Shown: piece after piece, positions 6,503-15,043 of the stretch
How the letters are laid out: every line of letters begins with the position of its first letter
How positions within the stretch are numbered: the stretch's first letter is position 1
Made by a program: the position numbers and the translations under genes
Notes under the pieces: model-generated
What the model was told of the DNA's origin: nothing
The model's input: only the letters and a program-made list of their open reading frames with translations
Databases searched by the model: none
DNA from: RSA11 sp036564135
GTDB lineage: Bacteria > Actinomycetota > Thermoleophilia > Solirubrobacterales > 70-9
Direction: 5' to 3'
DNA length: 32,865 bases
Assembly: GCA_036564135.1 (NCBI GenBank)
Contig: DATCLC010000098.1
Location: 1-32,865 of the forward strand

Positions 6503-8476
6503 ATGACAGGTGGTGGTTTCGTTGGGCGGTTAGTCGCGGCGGCGCTCGCATTCGCGGCGTTCGCGCTGATCGGGTCGGCCACGGCGAACGCGAAGGGAGG
6601 CCACGCGAACCTGCACGTCGCCGACCTCGACAAGCCTCCCGCGCCCGTCGGTCCGGGCGACGAGATCACCGTCACCGGCGCCGTCGTCAACCGGGGCAAG
6701 AGCGGCGCCACCGCCAAGGTCCGCGCGACGCTCGGCAGGACCCCGGCCGCCAAGCGCGGCTCGGTGCCGCTCGGCAGCACGATGCTCAGCGTGCCGCCCC
6801 GGCAGACACGGGACTTCGCGATCGACGGCACGGTTCCGGGCTGGGTGAAGCCGGGCCGCTACTACCTCTCCGCCTGCGTGAGCGAGGCGCACGGCAAGGG
6901 CAAGGCGCGCGGCAAGAAGGGCAAGGCCAAGCGCGGCGGCGGTTGGCGCTCGAACTGCAAGAGCCACAAGCGGCCGGTCGAGGTGGTCGACGCTGAGTTC
7001 ACCCCCGGCAGCCGCAGCCTGGGCGACGAGCTGTTCCCGCAGATCGGCAACGGCGGCTACGACGCCCTGCATTACACGATCGAGCTCGACTACGACCCCG
7101 TCAACAACGTCTTCAATCCCGGGACCGCGACGACGATCCAGGCGCGCGCTACGCAGAACCTCTCCGAGTTCTCGCTCGACTTCCAGGACCTCGAGGTCAC
7201 CGAGGTCACGGTCGACGGCCAGCCCGCCGCGTTCGAGCAGGTGCTCGCCGAGCCGCCCCTGCCGGGTGGTGGGACACAGCCCATGAAGCTGGTCGTCACC
7301 CCGCCCGAGGGAATCCCCGACGGCGAGGAGTTCCTGGTGCGGGTCGAATACGAGGGCGAGCCGGTCCACTTCATCGACCCGGACGGCTCCTCGGAGGGCT
7401 GGATCCCGGCCTGCTACCGCGAGGGGTTCACGGCCACCGGCCCACTTGTCTGCGACGGAGCGTTCGTGGTCAACGAGCCGATCGGGGCGCAGGGCTGGTT
7501 CCCCAGCAACAACTTCCCGACCGACAAGGCCACGTTCGACACGCACATCACCGTGCCGGAGGGCAAGGTGGCGTTCGGCGTGGGCGAGCTCGTCTCCAAC
7601 GACCCGAACGGCGACGGGACGGTGACGTGGAAGTGGTCCGAGGACGACCCGACAGCGACGTACCTGACCACCGCGACGACCGGTGACTTCACGTACACCG
7701 AGCGGTCGATCACGGAGACGCTCACCGGGCGCGAGCTGCCCCAGTACGAGGGCATCGACGCGGCGGCGACCACGATGCAAGCCGAGAACATCAATGCCGC
7801 GCTCGCCAGGACGGAGGAGATGACCAACTGGCTGGCCGACCGGTACGGGCCGTACCCGTTCGACTCGGGCGGCGCCGTGGCGGACGCGGCGTCCGGGGTC
7901 GGCTACGCCCTTGAGGTGCAGACCAAGCCGCATTACGCCGGGAGCTTCTCGACCGGCGCCCCGAGCGTGAGCCAGGGGACGCTGCTCCACGAGATCTCCC
8001 ACCAGTGGTTCGGCAACTCCGTGACCCTCAAGAACTGGAACGACATCTGGTTCCAGGAGGGCTTCGCGCAGTGGTCGACGTGGGCGTGGCAGTACCACGA
8101 CGGCACCTCGACGACCACGCCGGCGCAGCAGTTCGCGAACAACTACGCGTCCGGGCCGGACACGAAGTGGAACACGATCCCGACCGAGCTGAACAACGAC
8201 CCGGCGGACCTGTTCTCGAACTTCCCGACGTACGTGCGCGGGGCGATGACGTATGAGGGCTACCGGCAGATCGTCGGCAACCCGCGGTTCTTCGACTTCG
8301 CGCGCGAGCTGCAGGAGCGGTTCGCGTACGGGAACGTGAGCACCGAGGACGTCGTCGACCTCGCGCTCGAGATGAGCGGGCTCGAAGGCGAGCGCCTCGA
8401 GCTCTTGGAGGAGTACTTCCAGCAGTGGCTGTACGAGGGCGAGAAGCCCACGATCCTGCCGGACGATTTCACCTAG
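6503..8476 (+). CDS. Secreted M1-family zinc metallopeptidase, paralogue 1
   Basis: A 657-residue exported peptidase. The ATG at 6503 follows GAGAGG at 6489-6494. A signal peptide (hydrophobic core LVAAALAFAAFALIG, cleavage near ANA-K) leads into a CARDB-like beta domain (about 35-165), then the M1 N-terminal saddle domain from about residue 170. The gluzincin motif HEISH-x18-E gives His496, Glu497, His500 and Glu519. YALEVQT replaces the classical GAMEN exopeptidase loop but keeps its Glu. Tyr577 (TYVRGAMTY) matches the transition-state Tyr. A Lys/Gly-rich insert (131-147) between two Cys (125 and 152) is missing from the neighbouring paralogue. Its role is inferred to be extracellular protein or peptide degradation. 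Confidence 0.92.
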   Translation: MTGGGFVGRLVAAALAFAAFALIGSATANAKGGHANLHVADLDKPPAPVGPGDEITVTGAVVNRGKSGATAKVRATLGRTPAAKRGSVPLGSTMLSVPPRQTRDFAIDGTVPGWVKPGRYYLSACVSEAHGKGKARGKKGKAKRGGGWRSNCKSHKRPVEVVDAEFTPGSRSLGDELFPQIGNGGYDALHYTIELDYDPVNNVFNPGTATTIQARATQNLSEFSLDFQDLEVTEVTVDGQPAAFEQVLAEPPLPGGGTQPMKLVVTPPEGIPDGEEFLVRVEYEGEPVHFIDPDGSSEGWIPACYREGFTATGPLVCDGAFVVNEPIGAQGWFPSNNFPTDKATFDTHITVPEGKVAFGVGELVSNDPNGDGTVTWKWSEDDPTATYLTTATTGDFTYTERSITETLTGRELPQYEGIDAAATTMQAENINAALARTEEMTNWLADRYGPYPFDSGGAVADAASGVGYALEVQTKPHYAGSFSTGAPSVSQGTLLHEISHQWFGNSVTLKNWNDIWFQEGFAQWSTWAWQYHDGTSTTTPAQQFANNYASGPDTKWNTIPTELNNDPADLFSNFPTYVRGAMTYEGYRQIVGNPRFFDFARELQERFAYGNVSTEDVVDLALEMSGLEGERLELLEEYFQQWLYEGEKPTILPDDFT

Positions 8477-8503
8477 TGCCAACGCCGTAGTTGGCGAGCC
8501 GGG

Positions 8504-8552
8504 AGATCGCGCGCCCCGCGGCGGAGCCCATTCGCCGCGGCGCGCGCGATCT
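8504..8552 (+). terminator. Long hairpin terminator after M1 paralogue 1
   Basis: Arms 8504-8523 and 8533-8552 pair over 20 bp with one mismatch and a 9-nt loop, 27 nt after the stop. It separates the two M1 genes transcriptionally. Confidence 0.75.
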
Positions 8553-8616
8553 GGCCATGGGTACGTCATCCGGCTGAAGCTGCGCTGAGCTGCGCTGGCC
8601 GCGCGGTCCCTCGCTG

Positions 8617-8622
8617 TAGGAT
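8617..8622 (+). promoter_or_regulatory. Possible -10 box TAGGAT for M1 paralogue 2
   Basis: TAGGAT (within TGTAGGATGG) lies after the preceding terminator and would give a leader of about 50 nt. The same hexamer occurs at 4400 and, on the minus strand, at 19047-19052. No clear -35. Confidence 0.35.
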
Positions 8623-8681
8623 GGCCCCCGCTCCGCAACGGGGCGTCCCCACGGACGGGAACTACTCAGGGAGGGATAGAC

Positions 8682-10583
8682 ATGGATGGTGGTGGTTTCG
8701 CTGGGCGGCGCCTCGCCCCGGTGGGCCTCGCGCTGGCGGCGCTGGCGTTGATCGGCCCGACGGCGGCGAACGCGGCGAGGGTCCACCCGACGATGCGCGT
8801 GGCCCAGCTCGAGAGTCCCCCGCCGACCCTCGCTCAGGGCGATGCCATCACCGTCAAGGGGAAGGTCGCCAATCGCGGCAAGCGCGCGCGGGCGGCACAG
8901 GTGAACGCCACCCTCAGCAGCGCCCCGGAGGCCGTTCCCCCGGCGGCCATGGAAGCCCCGGCTCGCCTGGACCGGACGTTCACGGCGACCGTGCGCGGCG
9001 GTAAGCAGCGCCGCTTCAGGATCGACGCGGACGTGCCCACGTCGCTTGAGCCGGGGACCTATTACCTGGTGGCCTGCGTCCGCAGGGGCGGTACTCAAGG
9101 CAGGCGGGCCTGCAAGAGCAGCGGGCAGGCGATCGAGATCACCGCCGTGGATTTCACCCCGGGCAGCCGCAGCCTGGGCGACGAGCTGTTCCCGCAGGTC
9201 GGCAACGGTGGCTACGACGCGCTGCACTACACGATCGACCTGCAGTACGACCCGGACGACAACCGGTTCGAGCCGGGAACCTCAACCACGATCCGGGCGC
9301 GGGCGACACAGGACCTTTCCGAGTTCTCGCTCGACTTCCAGAACCTCGAGGTGACCGAGGTGACCGTGAACGGCAAGCGGGCCGAGTTCGAGCAAATCGT
9401 CGCGGAGCCGCCGGTGGGCAGCGGGACTCAGCCCAGGAAGCTGGTCGTGAAGCCAGCCAGGGCCATCCGAAACGGCCGGGAGTTCCAGGTGCGCGTCGAG
9501 TACGAGGGGGTTCCGGACCCGATCATCGACCCCGACGGCTCCAGCGAGGGCTGGATCCGCGCCTGCTCCGCGGGCGCGTGCGACGGCGCGTTCGTGGTCA
9601 ACCAGCCGATCGGTGCCCAAAGCTGGTTCCCGAACAACAACCACCCGACCGACAAGGCGACGTTCACCACGCGCATCGCGGTGCCGGAGGGCAAGGTGGC
9701 CTTCGGCGTCGGTGAGCTCGTCTCCAGCGAGCCCAACGGGGATGGGACGATCACCTGGGAGTGGGAGGAGGACCAGCCGACCGCTACCTACCTGACCACC
9801 GCGACCAACGGTGATTTCCATTTCATCGAGCGCACGATGACCGAGGCGGGCACCGGGCGCGAGCTGCCCCTGCTCGAGGGCATCGACGTGGGGGCCACCC
9901 AGACCCAGCTCGACCAGCTCACGACGGCGCTCGACAGGACGGAGTCGATGGTCAACTTCCTGGTCGAGATGTTCGGGCCCTACCCGTTCGACTCGGCCGG
10001 GGCGGTCGTCGACAGGACCACCGGAGTGGGATACGCCCTAGAGGTGCAGACGAAGCCGCACTACGCCACGCTCTCCGTATCCCAAGGGACGCAGGTGCAT
10101 GAGCTGGGCCACCAGTGGTTCGGCAACGCGGTGACGCTCGAAAGCTGGAACGACATGTGGTTCCAGGAGGGCTGGGCGCAGTGGATCGGCTGGAAGTGGG
10201 CCGAGTTCACGGGGGGGCAAACGACGGCCCAGGCGTTCGCCTTGAACTACGCGAGCACCTCGTCGCCGAGCAGATGGGACACCATCCCGACCGAGCTCAA
10301 CGGCGACCCAGCGCAGATCTTCGCCGCCTTCCCGAACTACACCCGTGGCGCGATGACCTACGAGGGGTACCGCCAGATCGTCGGCGACGAGAAGTTCTAC
10401 GAGTTCGCCCGCGAGCTCGTCGACCGGTTCGCCTACGACAACGTGAGCACGGAGGACGTCGTCGACCTCGCGCTCGAGATCAGCGGGTTCGCGGGCGAGC
10501 GCCTGGAGCTCTTGGAGGAGTACTTCCAGCAGTGGCTGTACGAGGCCGGCAAGCCCGAGATCGTGCCCAGCTCCTTCGAGTGA
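8682..10583 (+). CDS. Secreted M1-family zinc metallopeptidase, paralogue 2
   Basis: A 633-residue tandem paralogue of the preceding gene with the same plan: signal peptide (cleavage near ANA-A), CARDB-like domain, M1 saddle and catalytic domains. The HELGH-x18-E motif gives His473, Glu474, His477 and Glu496. Tyr553 (NYTRGAMTY) is the catalytic Tyr, and YALEVQT stands at the GAMEN site. Long blocks are nearly identical to paralogue 1, for example GSRSLGDELFPQ and the last 60 residues around ELLEEYFQQWLYE. The N-terminal CARDB part has diverged and lacks the Lys-rich insert. AGGGAGGG at about 8669-8676 precedes the ATG. With its own hairpin terminator it is likely a separate unit. Confidence 0.92.
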   Translation: MDGGGFAGRRLAPVGLALAALALIGPTAANAARVHPTMRVAQLESPPPTLAQGDAITVKGKVANRGKRARAAQVNATLSSAPEAVPPAAMEAPARLDRTFTATVRGGKQRRFRIDADVPTSLEPGTYYLVACVRRGGTQGRRACKSSGQAIEITAVDFTPGSRSLGDELFPQVGNGGYDALHYTIDLQYDPDDNRFEPGTSTTIRARATQDLSEFSLDFQNLEVTEVTVNGKRAEFEQIVAEPPVGSGTQPRKLVVKPARAIRNGREFQVRVEYEGVPDPIIDPDGSSEGWIRACSAGACDGAFVVNQPIGAQSWFPNNNHPTDKATFTTRIAVPEGKVAFGVGELVSSEPNGDGTITWEWEEDQPTATYLTTATNGDFHFIERTMTEAGTGRELPLLEGIDVGATQTQLDQLTTALDRTESMVNFLVEMFGPYPFDSAGAVVDRTTGVGYALEVQTKPHYATLSVSQGTQVHELGHQWFGNAVTLESWNDMWFQEGWAQWIGWKWAEFTGGQTTAQAFALNYASTSSPSRWDTIPTELNGDPAQIFAAFPNYTRGAMTYEGYRQIVGDEKFYEFARELVDRFAYDNVSTEDVVDLALEISGFAGERLELLEEYFQQWLYEAGKPEIVPSSFE

Positions 10584-10596
10584 TGCAGGGCTGAGC

Positions 10597-10630
10597 GGTG
10601 GGCGGCGGCGCGCAGAGGCCGCCGCCCACC
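10597..10630 (+). terminator. Hairpin terminator after M1 paralogue 2
   Basis: GGTGGGCGGCGGC at 10597-10609 pairs perfectly with GCCGCCGCCCACC at 10618-10630 around an 8-nt loop, 13 nt after the stop. Confidence 0.75.
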
Positions 10631-10643
10631 TGATTCGCGGCCG

Positions 10644-10649
10644 TAAGCT
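10644..10649 (+). promoter_or_regulatory. Possible -10 box TAAGCT for the ABC-2 exporter
   Basis: TAAGCT ends 10 nt before the ATG at 10660, which has no ribosome binding site. This fits a near-leaderless transcript starting right after the upstream terminator. Confidence 0.4.
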
Positions 10650-10659
10650 AGGCGGCCGC

Positions 10660-11550
10660 ATGCCCGCGATCGAGCTGCAAGGGGTCGTCAAGCGCTTCGG
10701 CGCGATCACGGCGGTTGACGGCCTCGACCTCGAGGTGCAGAGCGGGATCTGCCTCGGCCTGCTCGGTCCGAACGGCGCGGGCAAGTCGACCACGATGCGC
10801 CTGCTCACCGGGCAGGCGATCGCCGACGAGGGGACGATCCGCGTGCTCGGGCACGAGCTGCCGCGCGAGGCGAAGGTCGCGCGCGGGCAGATGGGCGTCG
10901 TCCCGCAGCTGGACAACCTCGACGTCGACGTCACCGTCGAGGACAACCTCGCCGTGTTCGCGCGCCTTTACCGCGTCCCGGACGTGCGCGAGGCGGTCGA
11001 GAGGGCGCTCCAGATCGCGCGTCTTGCCGACCGCCGGCGCGACGCCGTCGACAAGCTCTCGGGCGGCATGCGCCGGCGACTGCTCTTGGCGCGGGGCCTT
11101 GTACACCGCCCGCGCCTCGTGCTGCTCGACGAGCCCACGGTCGGCCTCGACCCGCAGATCCGCGCCGAGCTGTGGTCGCTGATCGACGGCCTGCGCGAGG
11201 AGGGCTCGACGATCCTCATGTCGACCCACTACATCGAGGAGGCCGAGCGTCTGGCGGACGAGGTCGCAGTGATGGCGCACGGGCGCGTGATCGCGCGCGG
11301 CAAGCCCGGCGAGCTGATCGCCGAGCACGCTGGTCGCGAGACCGCGGAGGTCTACGGCCCGCCCGCGCAGCTCGCCGAGGTCCGCGCGCGGGCAGAGGCG
11401 GCGGGGCTTGCCGTGCGGCCCGCTGGCCCGGCGGTCGCGATCGTCGGCGCCGAGCGGGCCGCCGACGGGGTCGTACCCGAGGGCGCCGTGCGGCGCGCCG
11501 CCTCGCTCGAGGACGTGTTCGTGCTGCTCACCGGGGAGGAGGCGGAGTGA
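10660..11550 (+). CDS. ABC-2 exporter ATPase (DrrA/NodI type)
   Basis: A 296-residue ATP-binding subunit. It shows Walker A GPNGAGKST (36-44), a Q-loop region VPQLDNLD, the signature LSGGMRRR, Walker B LVLLDEPTVGLDPQ and the H-loop MSTHY. The C-terminal ~70 residues match the accessory domain of drug/polysaccharide exporter ATPases, ending in the SLEDVFVLLTG segment typical of DrrA-like proteins. It works in the cytoplasm with the permease encoded immediately downstream, whose GTG start overlaps this stop codon (GTGA). The cargo cannot be told from sequence: drug, lipid or polysaccharide are all possible. Confidence 0.92.
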   Translation: MPAIELQGVVKRFGAITAVDGLDLEVQSGICLGLLGPNGAGKSTTMRLLTGQAIADEGTIRVLGHELPREAKVARGQMGVVPQLDNLDVDVTVEDNLAVFARLYRVPDVREAVERALQIARLADRRRDAVDKLSGGMRRRLLLARGLVHRPRLVLLDEPTVGLDPQIRAELWSLIDGLREEGSTILMSTHYIEEAERLADEVAVMAHGRVIARGKPGELIAEHAGRETAEVYGPPAQLAEVRARAEAAGLAVRPAGPAVAIVGAERAADGVVPEGAVRRAASLEDVFVLLTGEEAE

Positions 11551-12335
11551 GCGCGCACGAGATCGGTGCGCGCCGCCTCGAGGGCGCCGCGATCGCCGGC
11601 GTGATGAGCCGCGAGGTCGCGAACTTCCGCACCTTCTGGAAGGCGGTCACGTTCTCGAGCGTGCTCGAGCCGGTGGTCTACCTGCTCGCGTTCGGGCTGG
11701 GGCTGGGGGCGACGATCGTCGACCGCGTGAACGGGCTCGAGTACGTCGAGTTCGTAGGCACCGGCATGGTCGCGACCGCGGTGATCTTCTCGAGCGCGCT
11801 GCCCGCGATGTTCGGCACCTTCGTCAAGGAGCGCTTCCAGCGCACCTACGACGCGATCCTGGCCGCCCCGGTCGACGTCGAGGAGCTGGTCACCGCCGAG
11901 ATGCTGTGGATCGGGATCCGCGCGGGCTTCTACGGCTGCTTCCCGCTGCTCGTCACCCTGCTCTTCGGCCTCGACCCCAAGCCGGCGATGCTGCTCGTCC
12001 CGCTGTTCGGCTTCATCACCGCGCTCGGCTTCGCGGCGTTCGGGATCACGATGGCGGCGACCGTCTCGAAGATCGACCACTTCAACTACGTGACCACGCT
12101 GGTCGTGACCCCGCTCTTCCTCGTCGCCGGCACGTTCTTCCCGATCGACGGCCTGCCCGAGGGCCTGCGGGTCGCCGCGCAGGTAAACCCGCTGCACCAC
12201 CTGGTCGAGCTCGTCCGCGGCAGCGCGTTCGGCTTCGAGGCGGTCGACCTCATCCGGGTCGCGGCCCTCGCCGCGTTCTCCGCGGTGATGTGGCGGCTGG
12301 CGGTGCATCGCATGGAGCGCCGCCTGATCGACTGA
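11547..12335 (+). CDS. ABC-2 type exporter permease (DrrB/NodJ type)
   Basis: A 262-residue membrane protein with about six hydrophobic segments. The start is taken as GTG 11547 because it overlaps the ATPase stop in a GTGA arrangement and GGGGAGGAGG (11533-11542) lies just upstream. The long upstream extension of this frame is a shadow of the ATPase gene. Family features are the N-terminal amphipathic REVANFRTFWKAVTFSSVLEP, the cytoplasmic KERFQRTYDAILAAPVDVEEL loop, and the late VAGTFFPIDGLPEGLRVAAQVNPLHHLVELVRG segment that is highly typical of NodJ/DrrB proteins. It forms the membrane channel for the preceding ATPase. Confidence 0.9.
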   Translation: MSAHEIGARRLEGAAIAGVMSREVANFRTFWKAVTFSSVLEPVVYLLAFGLGLGATIVDRVNGLEYVEFVGTGMVATAVIFSSALPAMFGTFVKERFQRTYDAILAAPVDVEELVTAEMLWIGIRAGFYGCFPLLVTLLFGLDPKPAMLLVPLFGFITALGFAAFGITMAATVSKIDHFNYVTTLVVTPLFLVAGTFFPIDGLPEGLRVAAQVNPLHHLVELVRGSAFGFEAVDLIRVAALAAFSAVMWRLAVHRMERRLID

Positions 12336-12343
12336 TCCGTTCC

Positions 12344-12349
12344 TAGACT
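12344..12349 (+). promoter_or_regulatory. -10 box TAGACT, leaderless promoter candidate
   Basis: TAGACT ends 6 nt before the ATG at 12356, the spacing expected when transcription starts on the A of the start codon. The gene has no ribosome binding site. Confidence 0.5.
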
Positions 12350-12355
12350 CGTCGC

Positions 12356-12703
12356 ATGGCCAAGCGGTCAAAGAAGCGGCGCAAGCGCGAGCCCGCCCCG
12401 ACGGTGGACTACACCGATCCCGACGGCAACGTGCTCACGCTGCGTCAGACGCTCAGCCCGGGCACGATCGCGAAGGTCGGCGAGCCGCCCTCGAGCGCCG
12501 CGAGCTCGATCGACGACGCGTGGCAGCGGCGCTACGAGATGCTGTTCGAGCGGCTCGCGGTCAACTGGGAGATCGCGGGGCTGCCGCTCACGGACCAGAA
12601 GCTCCTGCTCGGCCGCTACCGGATGGCAAGCCCCGAGGAGCGCCGCTGGGTGCAGCGCACGATCGCGCGTCACGTCGAGCGCTATATCCCGGAGCTGGCG
12701 TAG
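12356..12703 (+). CDS. Small basic protein of unknown function
   Basis: A 115-residue cytoplasmic protein. It starts with a strongly basic tail (MAKRSKKRRKREP), then a short TDPDGNVLTLRQTLSPGTIAKVG stretch, then a mostly helical C-terminal half (about 48-115) with many Arg, Glu and Trp residues (DDAWQRRYEMLFERLAV and ERRWVQRTIARHVERYI). The basic tail suggests nucleic-acid or ribosome contact. The compositional bias matches its neighbours, and the stop lies 8 bp from the convergent NmrA-like gene, so it is probably a real gene. I do not recognise the family. Confidence 0.75.
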   Translation: MAKRSKKRRKREPAPTVDYTDPDGNVLTLRQTLSPGTIAKVGEPPSSAASSIDDAWQRRYEMLFERLAVNWEIAGLPLTDQKLLLGRYRMASPEERRWVQRTIARHVERYIPELA

Positions 12704-12711
12704 CCGCCCGC

Positions 12712-13362
12712 CTAGCCAGCGAGCCCGGCGAGCGCCTCGGCGATCGGAGTGTCCCCGCCCAGGAGGTGGAAGGTGGCGCCGATCGTCGCGGGCTCGTTGA
12801 GGCAGGCGGCGACCACGGCGGCAACGTCGTCGCGCGTGACCTCGCCGCGCGGCAGGCGCTCGGCGACGCTCACCCTCCCCGTGCCGGGGTCGTCGGTGAG
12901 CCGGCCCGGGCGCACGATCGTGTAGTCGAGGCCGCTCTCCCGCAGCTCGGCGTCGGCGCGCCCCTTGGCGCGCAGGTACACGTCGAAGACCTCGTCGCCC
13001 GGGTGATCCGGGTCGGCCGACTGGGCGCTGATCATCACGTAGCGGCGCACGCCCGTCGCCTTGGCGGCGGCGATCATCCGCACGGCGCCGCCGTAGTCGA
13101 CGGTCTCCTTGCGGGCCGCGCCGCTGCCGGGCCCGGCGCCGGCGGCGAAGACGATCGCGTCGGCGCCGCGCACCGCCGCCTCGACCTCGTCGTCGCCCGC
13201 GCTCTCCAGGTCGCAGACGATCGGCTCTGCGCCGGTCGCGCCCACGTCGCCTGCGTGGTCGGGGTTGCGGATCAGCGAGCGCACCCGGTGGCCGTCGCCT
13301 GTGAGCAGGGGCGCGAGGCGCATCGCGATCTTGCCGTGGCCTCCGGCGATGACGACGAGCAT
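12712..13362 (-). CDS. NmrA/atypical-SDR NAD(P)-binding protein
   Basis: A 216-residue Rossmann protein. The N-terminus MLVVIAGGHGKIAMRLAPLL carries the glycine-rich dinucleotide-binding loop, followed by VRSLIRNPDH (second strand, NADP-type Arg) and CDLES. ADAIVFAAGAGPGSG, KATGVRRYVMISAQSADPDH and DYTIVRPGRLTDDPGTG are typical of NAD(P)H-binding proteins related to YwnB/NmrA. The Tyr-x3-Lys pair of classical SDRs is replaced by a VYLRAKG segment. It may be an oxidoreductase or a redox sensor. ATG 13362 begins 8 nt after CATACT. It lies 29 bp beyond the stop of the amino-acid ABC ATPase gene and could also be read from that operon. Confidence 0.88.
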   Translation of the reverse strand: MLVVIAGGHGKIAMRLAPLLTGDGHRVRSLIRNPDHAGDVGATGAEPIVCDLESAGDDEVEAAVRGADAIVFAAGAGPGSGAARKETVDYGGAVRMIAAAKATGVRRYVMISAQSADPDHPGDEVFDVYLRAKGRADAELRESGLDYTIVRPGRLTDDPGTGRVSVAERLPRGEVTRDDVAAVVAACLNEPATIGATFHLLGGDTPIAEALAGLAG

Positions 13363-13370
13363 CGCGATCG

Positions 13371-13376
13371 AGTATG
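13371..13376 (-). promoter_or_regulatory. Possible -10 box CATACT for the NmrA-like gene
   Basis: On the minus strand CATACT ends 8 nt before the ATG at 13362. It belongs to the recurrent leaderless pattern but departs from TANNNT at the first base. Confidence 0.35.
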
Positions 13377-13391
13377 GCCGATGCGAGCGCG

Positions 13392-14147
13392 CTACGCCCG
13401 CCCGGCCTCGAGCAGCCGCCGCAAAAACCTCTGCGTCTCGGGGCGCTCGGGCTCGCGCAGGATCCGCTCGGGCGGGCCCTCCTCGATGATCCGCCCCTCG
13501 TGCAGGAAGCAGACCCGGTCGGCGACCTCGCGGGCGAAGCTCATCTCGTGCGTGGCGAGGATCATCGTCACGCCCTCCTCCTTGAGGTCGCGCACCGCCT
13601 GCAGCACCTCGCCGACGAGCTCGGGGTCGAGGGCGCTCGTCACCTCGTCGAGCAGCATGGCCCGCGGCCGGGTGGCGAAGGCGCGGGCGATCGCGACGCG
13701 CTGCTGCTGGCCGCCGGAGAGGCGGTCGGGGTTGTCGCGCTCGCGGCCCTCCAGGCCGAAGCGGGCGAGCAGCTCGCGGGCCCGCGGTTCGGCCTCGGCG
13801 CGCGACATGCCGTGCCCCTGAACCAGGCCGAGGAGCACGTTGTCGAGGACGTTCAGGTGCGGGAAGAGGTTGTAGGCCTGGAAAACGAGGCCGAGGCGGC
13901 GGCGCACCGCCACCGCGTCCACGGAGGGGTCGGTGATCACCTCGCCGTCCAGGAAGATGTCGCCGTCGTCGATCTCCTCGAGCAGGTCGATGCAGCGCAA
14001 AAGCGTCGACTTGCCCGACCCGGAGGCGCCGATCAGCGCGACCGCCTCGTGTTCGTGGACGGCGAGATCGATGCCGCACAGGACCTCGAGCTCGCCGAAG
14101 GCCTTGGTGACGCCCCGGATCTCGACGACAGGCTTGCCGGGGCTCAC
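13392..14147 (-). CDS. Polar amino-acid ABC importer ATPase (GlnQ/HisP type)
   Basis: A 251-residue ATPase. The GTG at 14147 overlaps the permease stop (GTGA) and gives VSPGKPVVEIRGVTKAFG, the family N-terminus. Longer readings run into the permease gene. Motifs are Walker A GASGSGKST (40-48), the Q-loop VFQAYNLFPHLNVLDNV that is diagnostic of amino-acid importers, the signature LSGGQQQRVAIARA, Walker B AMLLDEVTSALDPELV and the H-loop ATHEMSFAREVADRV. It powers uptake with the adjacent permease and binding lipoprotein. Confidence 0.93.
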   Translation of the reverse strand: MSPGKPVVEIRGVTKAFGELEVLCGIDLAVHEHEAVALIGASGSGKSTLLRCIDLLEEIDDGDIFLDGEVITDPSVDAVAVRRRLGLVFQAYNLFPHLNVLDNVLLGLVQGHGMSRAEAEPRARELLARFGLEGRERDNPDRLSGGQQQRVAIARAFATRPRAMLLDEVTSALDPELVGEVLQAVRDLKEEGVTMILATHEMSFAREVADRVCFLHEGRIIEEGPPERILREPERPETQRFLRRLLEAGRA

Positions 14148-15022
14148 GAGCGTGCCCTCCCGCGCTCCCAGCGGTCGAGCAGGCGCGCACACGGGATCGT
14201 CACCAGCAGGTACATGAGCGCGGCGCCGAGGAGCGGCGTGTAGTCGAAGAGGTTCGCGGTCTCGATCTGCGCCTCGCGGAAGGCGGTCCCGGTGACGCCG
14301 ATCACCGCGAGCAGGGCGACGTCCTTCTGCAGGGCGATGAAGTCGTTGAGCAGGGGCGGGCCGACCCGGCGCACGGCCTGGGGGACGATGACGTGGCGCA
14401 GCGCCTGCGCCTCGGTGAGCCCGAGGGCGAGCGCGGCGTCGCGCTGGCCCCGGTGCACCGAGTTGAGCCCGGCGCGGTAGACCTCGGCTACGTACGCGCC
14501 GTACGAGAGCGCGAGCGCGATCCCGCCGAGCACGACCGGCTCGGTGGGCAGCCAGTCCAGCGGCCGCGAGCCGTCCTCGGTCTCGCCGAGCGCCAGCGCC
14601 GGCACGCCGAAACCGATCAAGTAGACGAGCAGGATGGTCGGGATCCCGCGGAAGACGTCGGTGTAGATCGTCGCGAGCAGCTTGAGCGGGAAGAGCGCGG
14701 GCGCGCGCACGGTGCGCAGCAGGGCGACGACGAGGCCGATGATGAGGACCGCGACCTCGACCACGAGGAAGACCCGGATGTCGAGCCAGAACGATTCCGC
14801 GATCCCCGGGAAGGTCTCCTCGAAGACCTGGGCGTCGAAGAATGAGTCGCGGACGACGGGCCAGCCGGGGCTGGTGAAGATCAGCCAGGCGGCGGCGCCG
14901 AGGAAGACGAGGGTTGAGAACGCGGCGATCGCGCCGCCACGCAGCGAGCGGGCGCGCCGGGCAGCGGCGCGCTCGGCACGACGGTCGCGCGCCGCCCCCT
15001 CCGAGGGGACGGCGTCAGCCAC
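14144..15022 (-). CDS. Polar amino-acid ABC importer permease (HisM/GlnP type)
   Basis: A 292-residue inner-membrane protein beginning with GTG at 15022, 21 bp after the binding-protein stop. A basic, Arg/Ala-rich cytoplasmic tail (about 30 residues) precedes the first membrane helix. Further helices include LVVEVAVLIIGLVVALLRTV and the family segment YTDVFRGIPTILLVYLIGFG. The EAA loop that contacts the ATPase is GQRDAALALGLTEAQALRHVIVPQAVRR. The C-terminus is the usual LLDRWERG. A single permease gene suggests a homodimeric channel. Confidence 0.92.
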   Translation of the reverse strand: MADAVPSEGAARDRRAERAAARRARSLRGGAIAAFSTLVFLGAAAWLIFTSPGWPVVRDSFFDAQVFEETFPGIAESFWLDIRVFLVVEVAVLIIGLVVALLRTVRAPALFPLKLLATIYTDVFRGIPTILLVYLIGFGVPALALGETEDGSRPLDWLPTEPVVLGGIALALSYGAYVAEVYRAGLNSVHRGQRDAALALGLTEAQALRHVIVPQAVRRVGPPLLNDFIALQKDVALLAVIGVTGTAFREAQIETANLFDYTPLLGAALMYLLVTIPCARLLDRWERGRARS

Positions 15023-15043
15023 GGCCGCGGGGGCGCGGCGGCG

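Noticed and set aside
6530..8638. 702-codon minus-strand frame opposite M1 paralogue 1
   Set aside because: Antisense shadow with Arg/Val/Leu/Asp-rich composition and no domain; the plus strand has a clear metallopeptidase.
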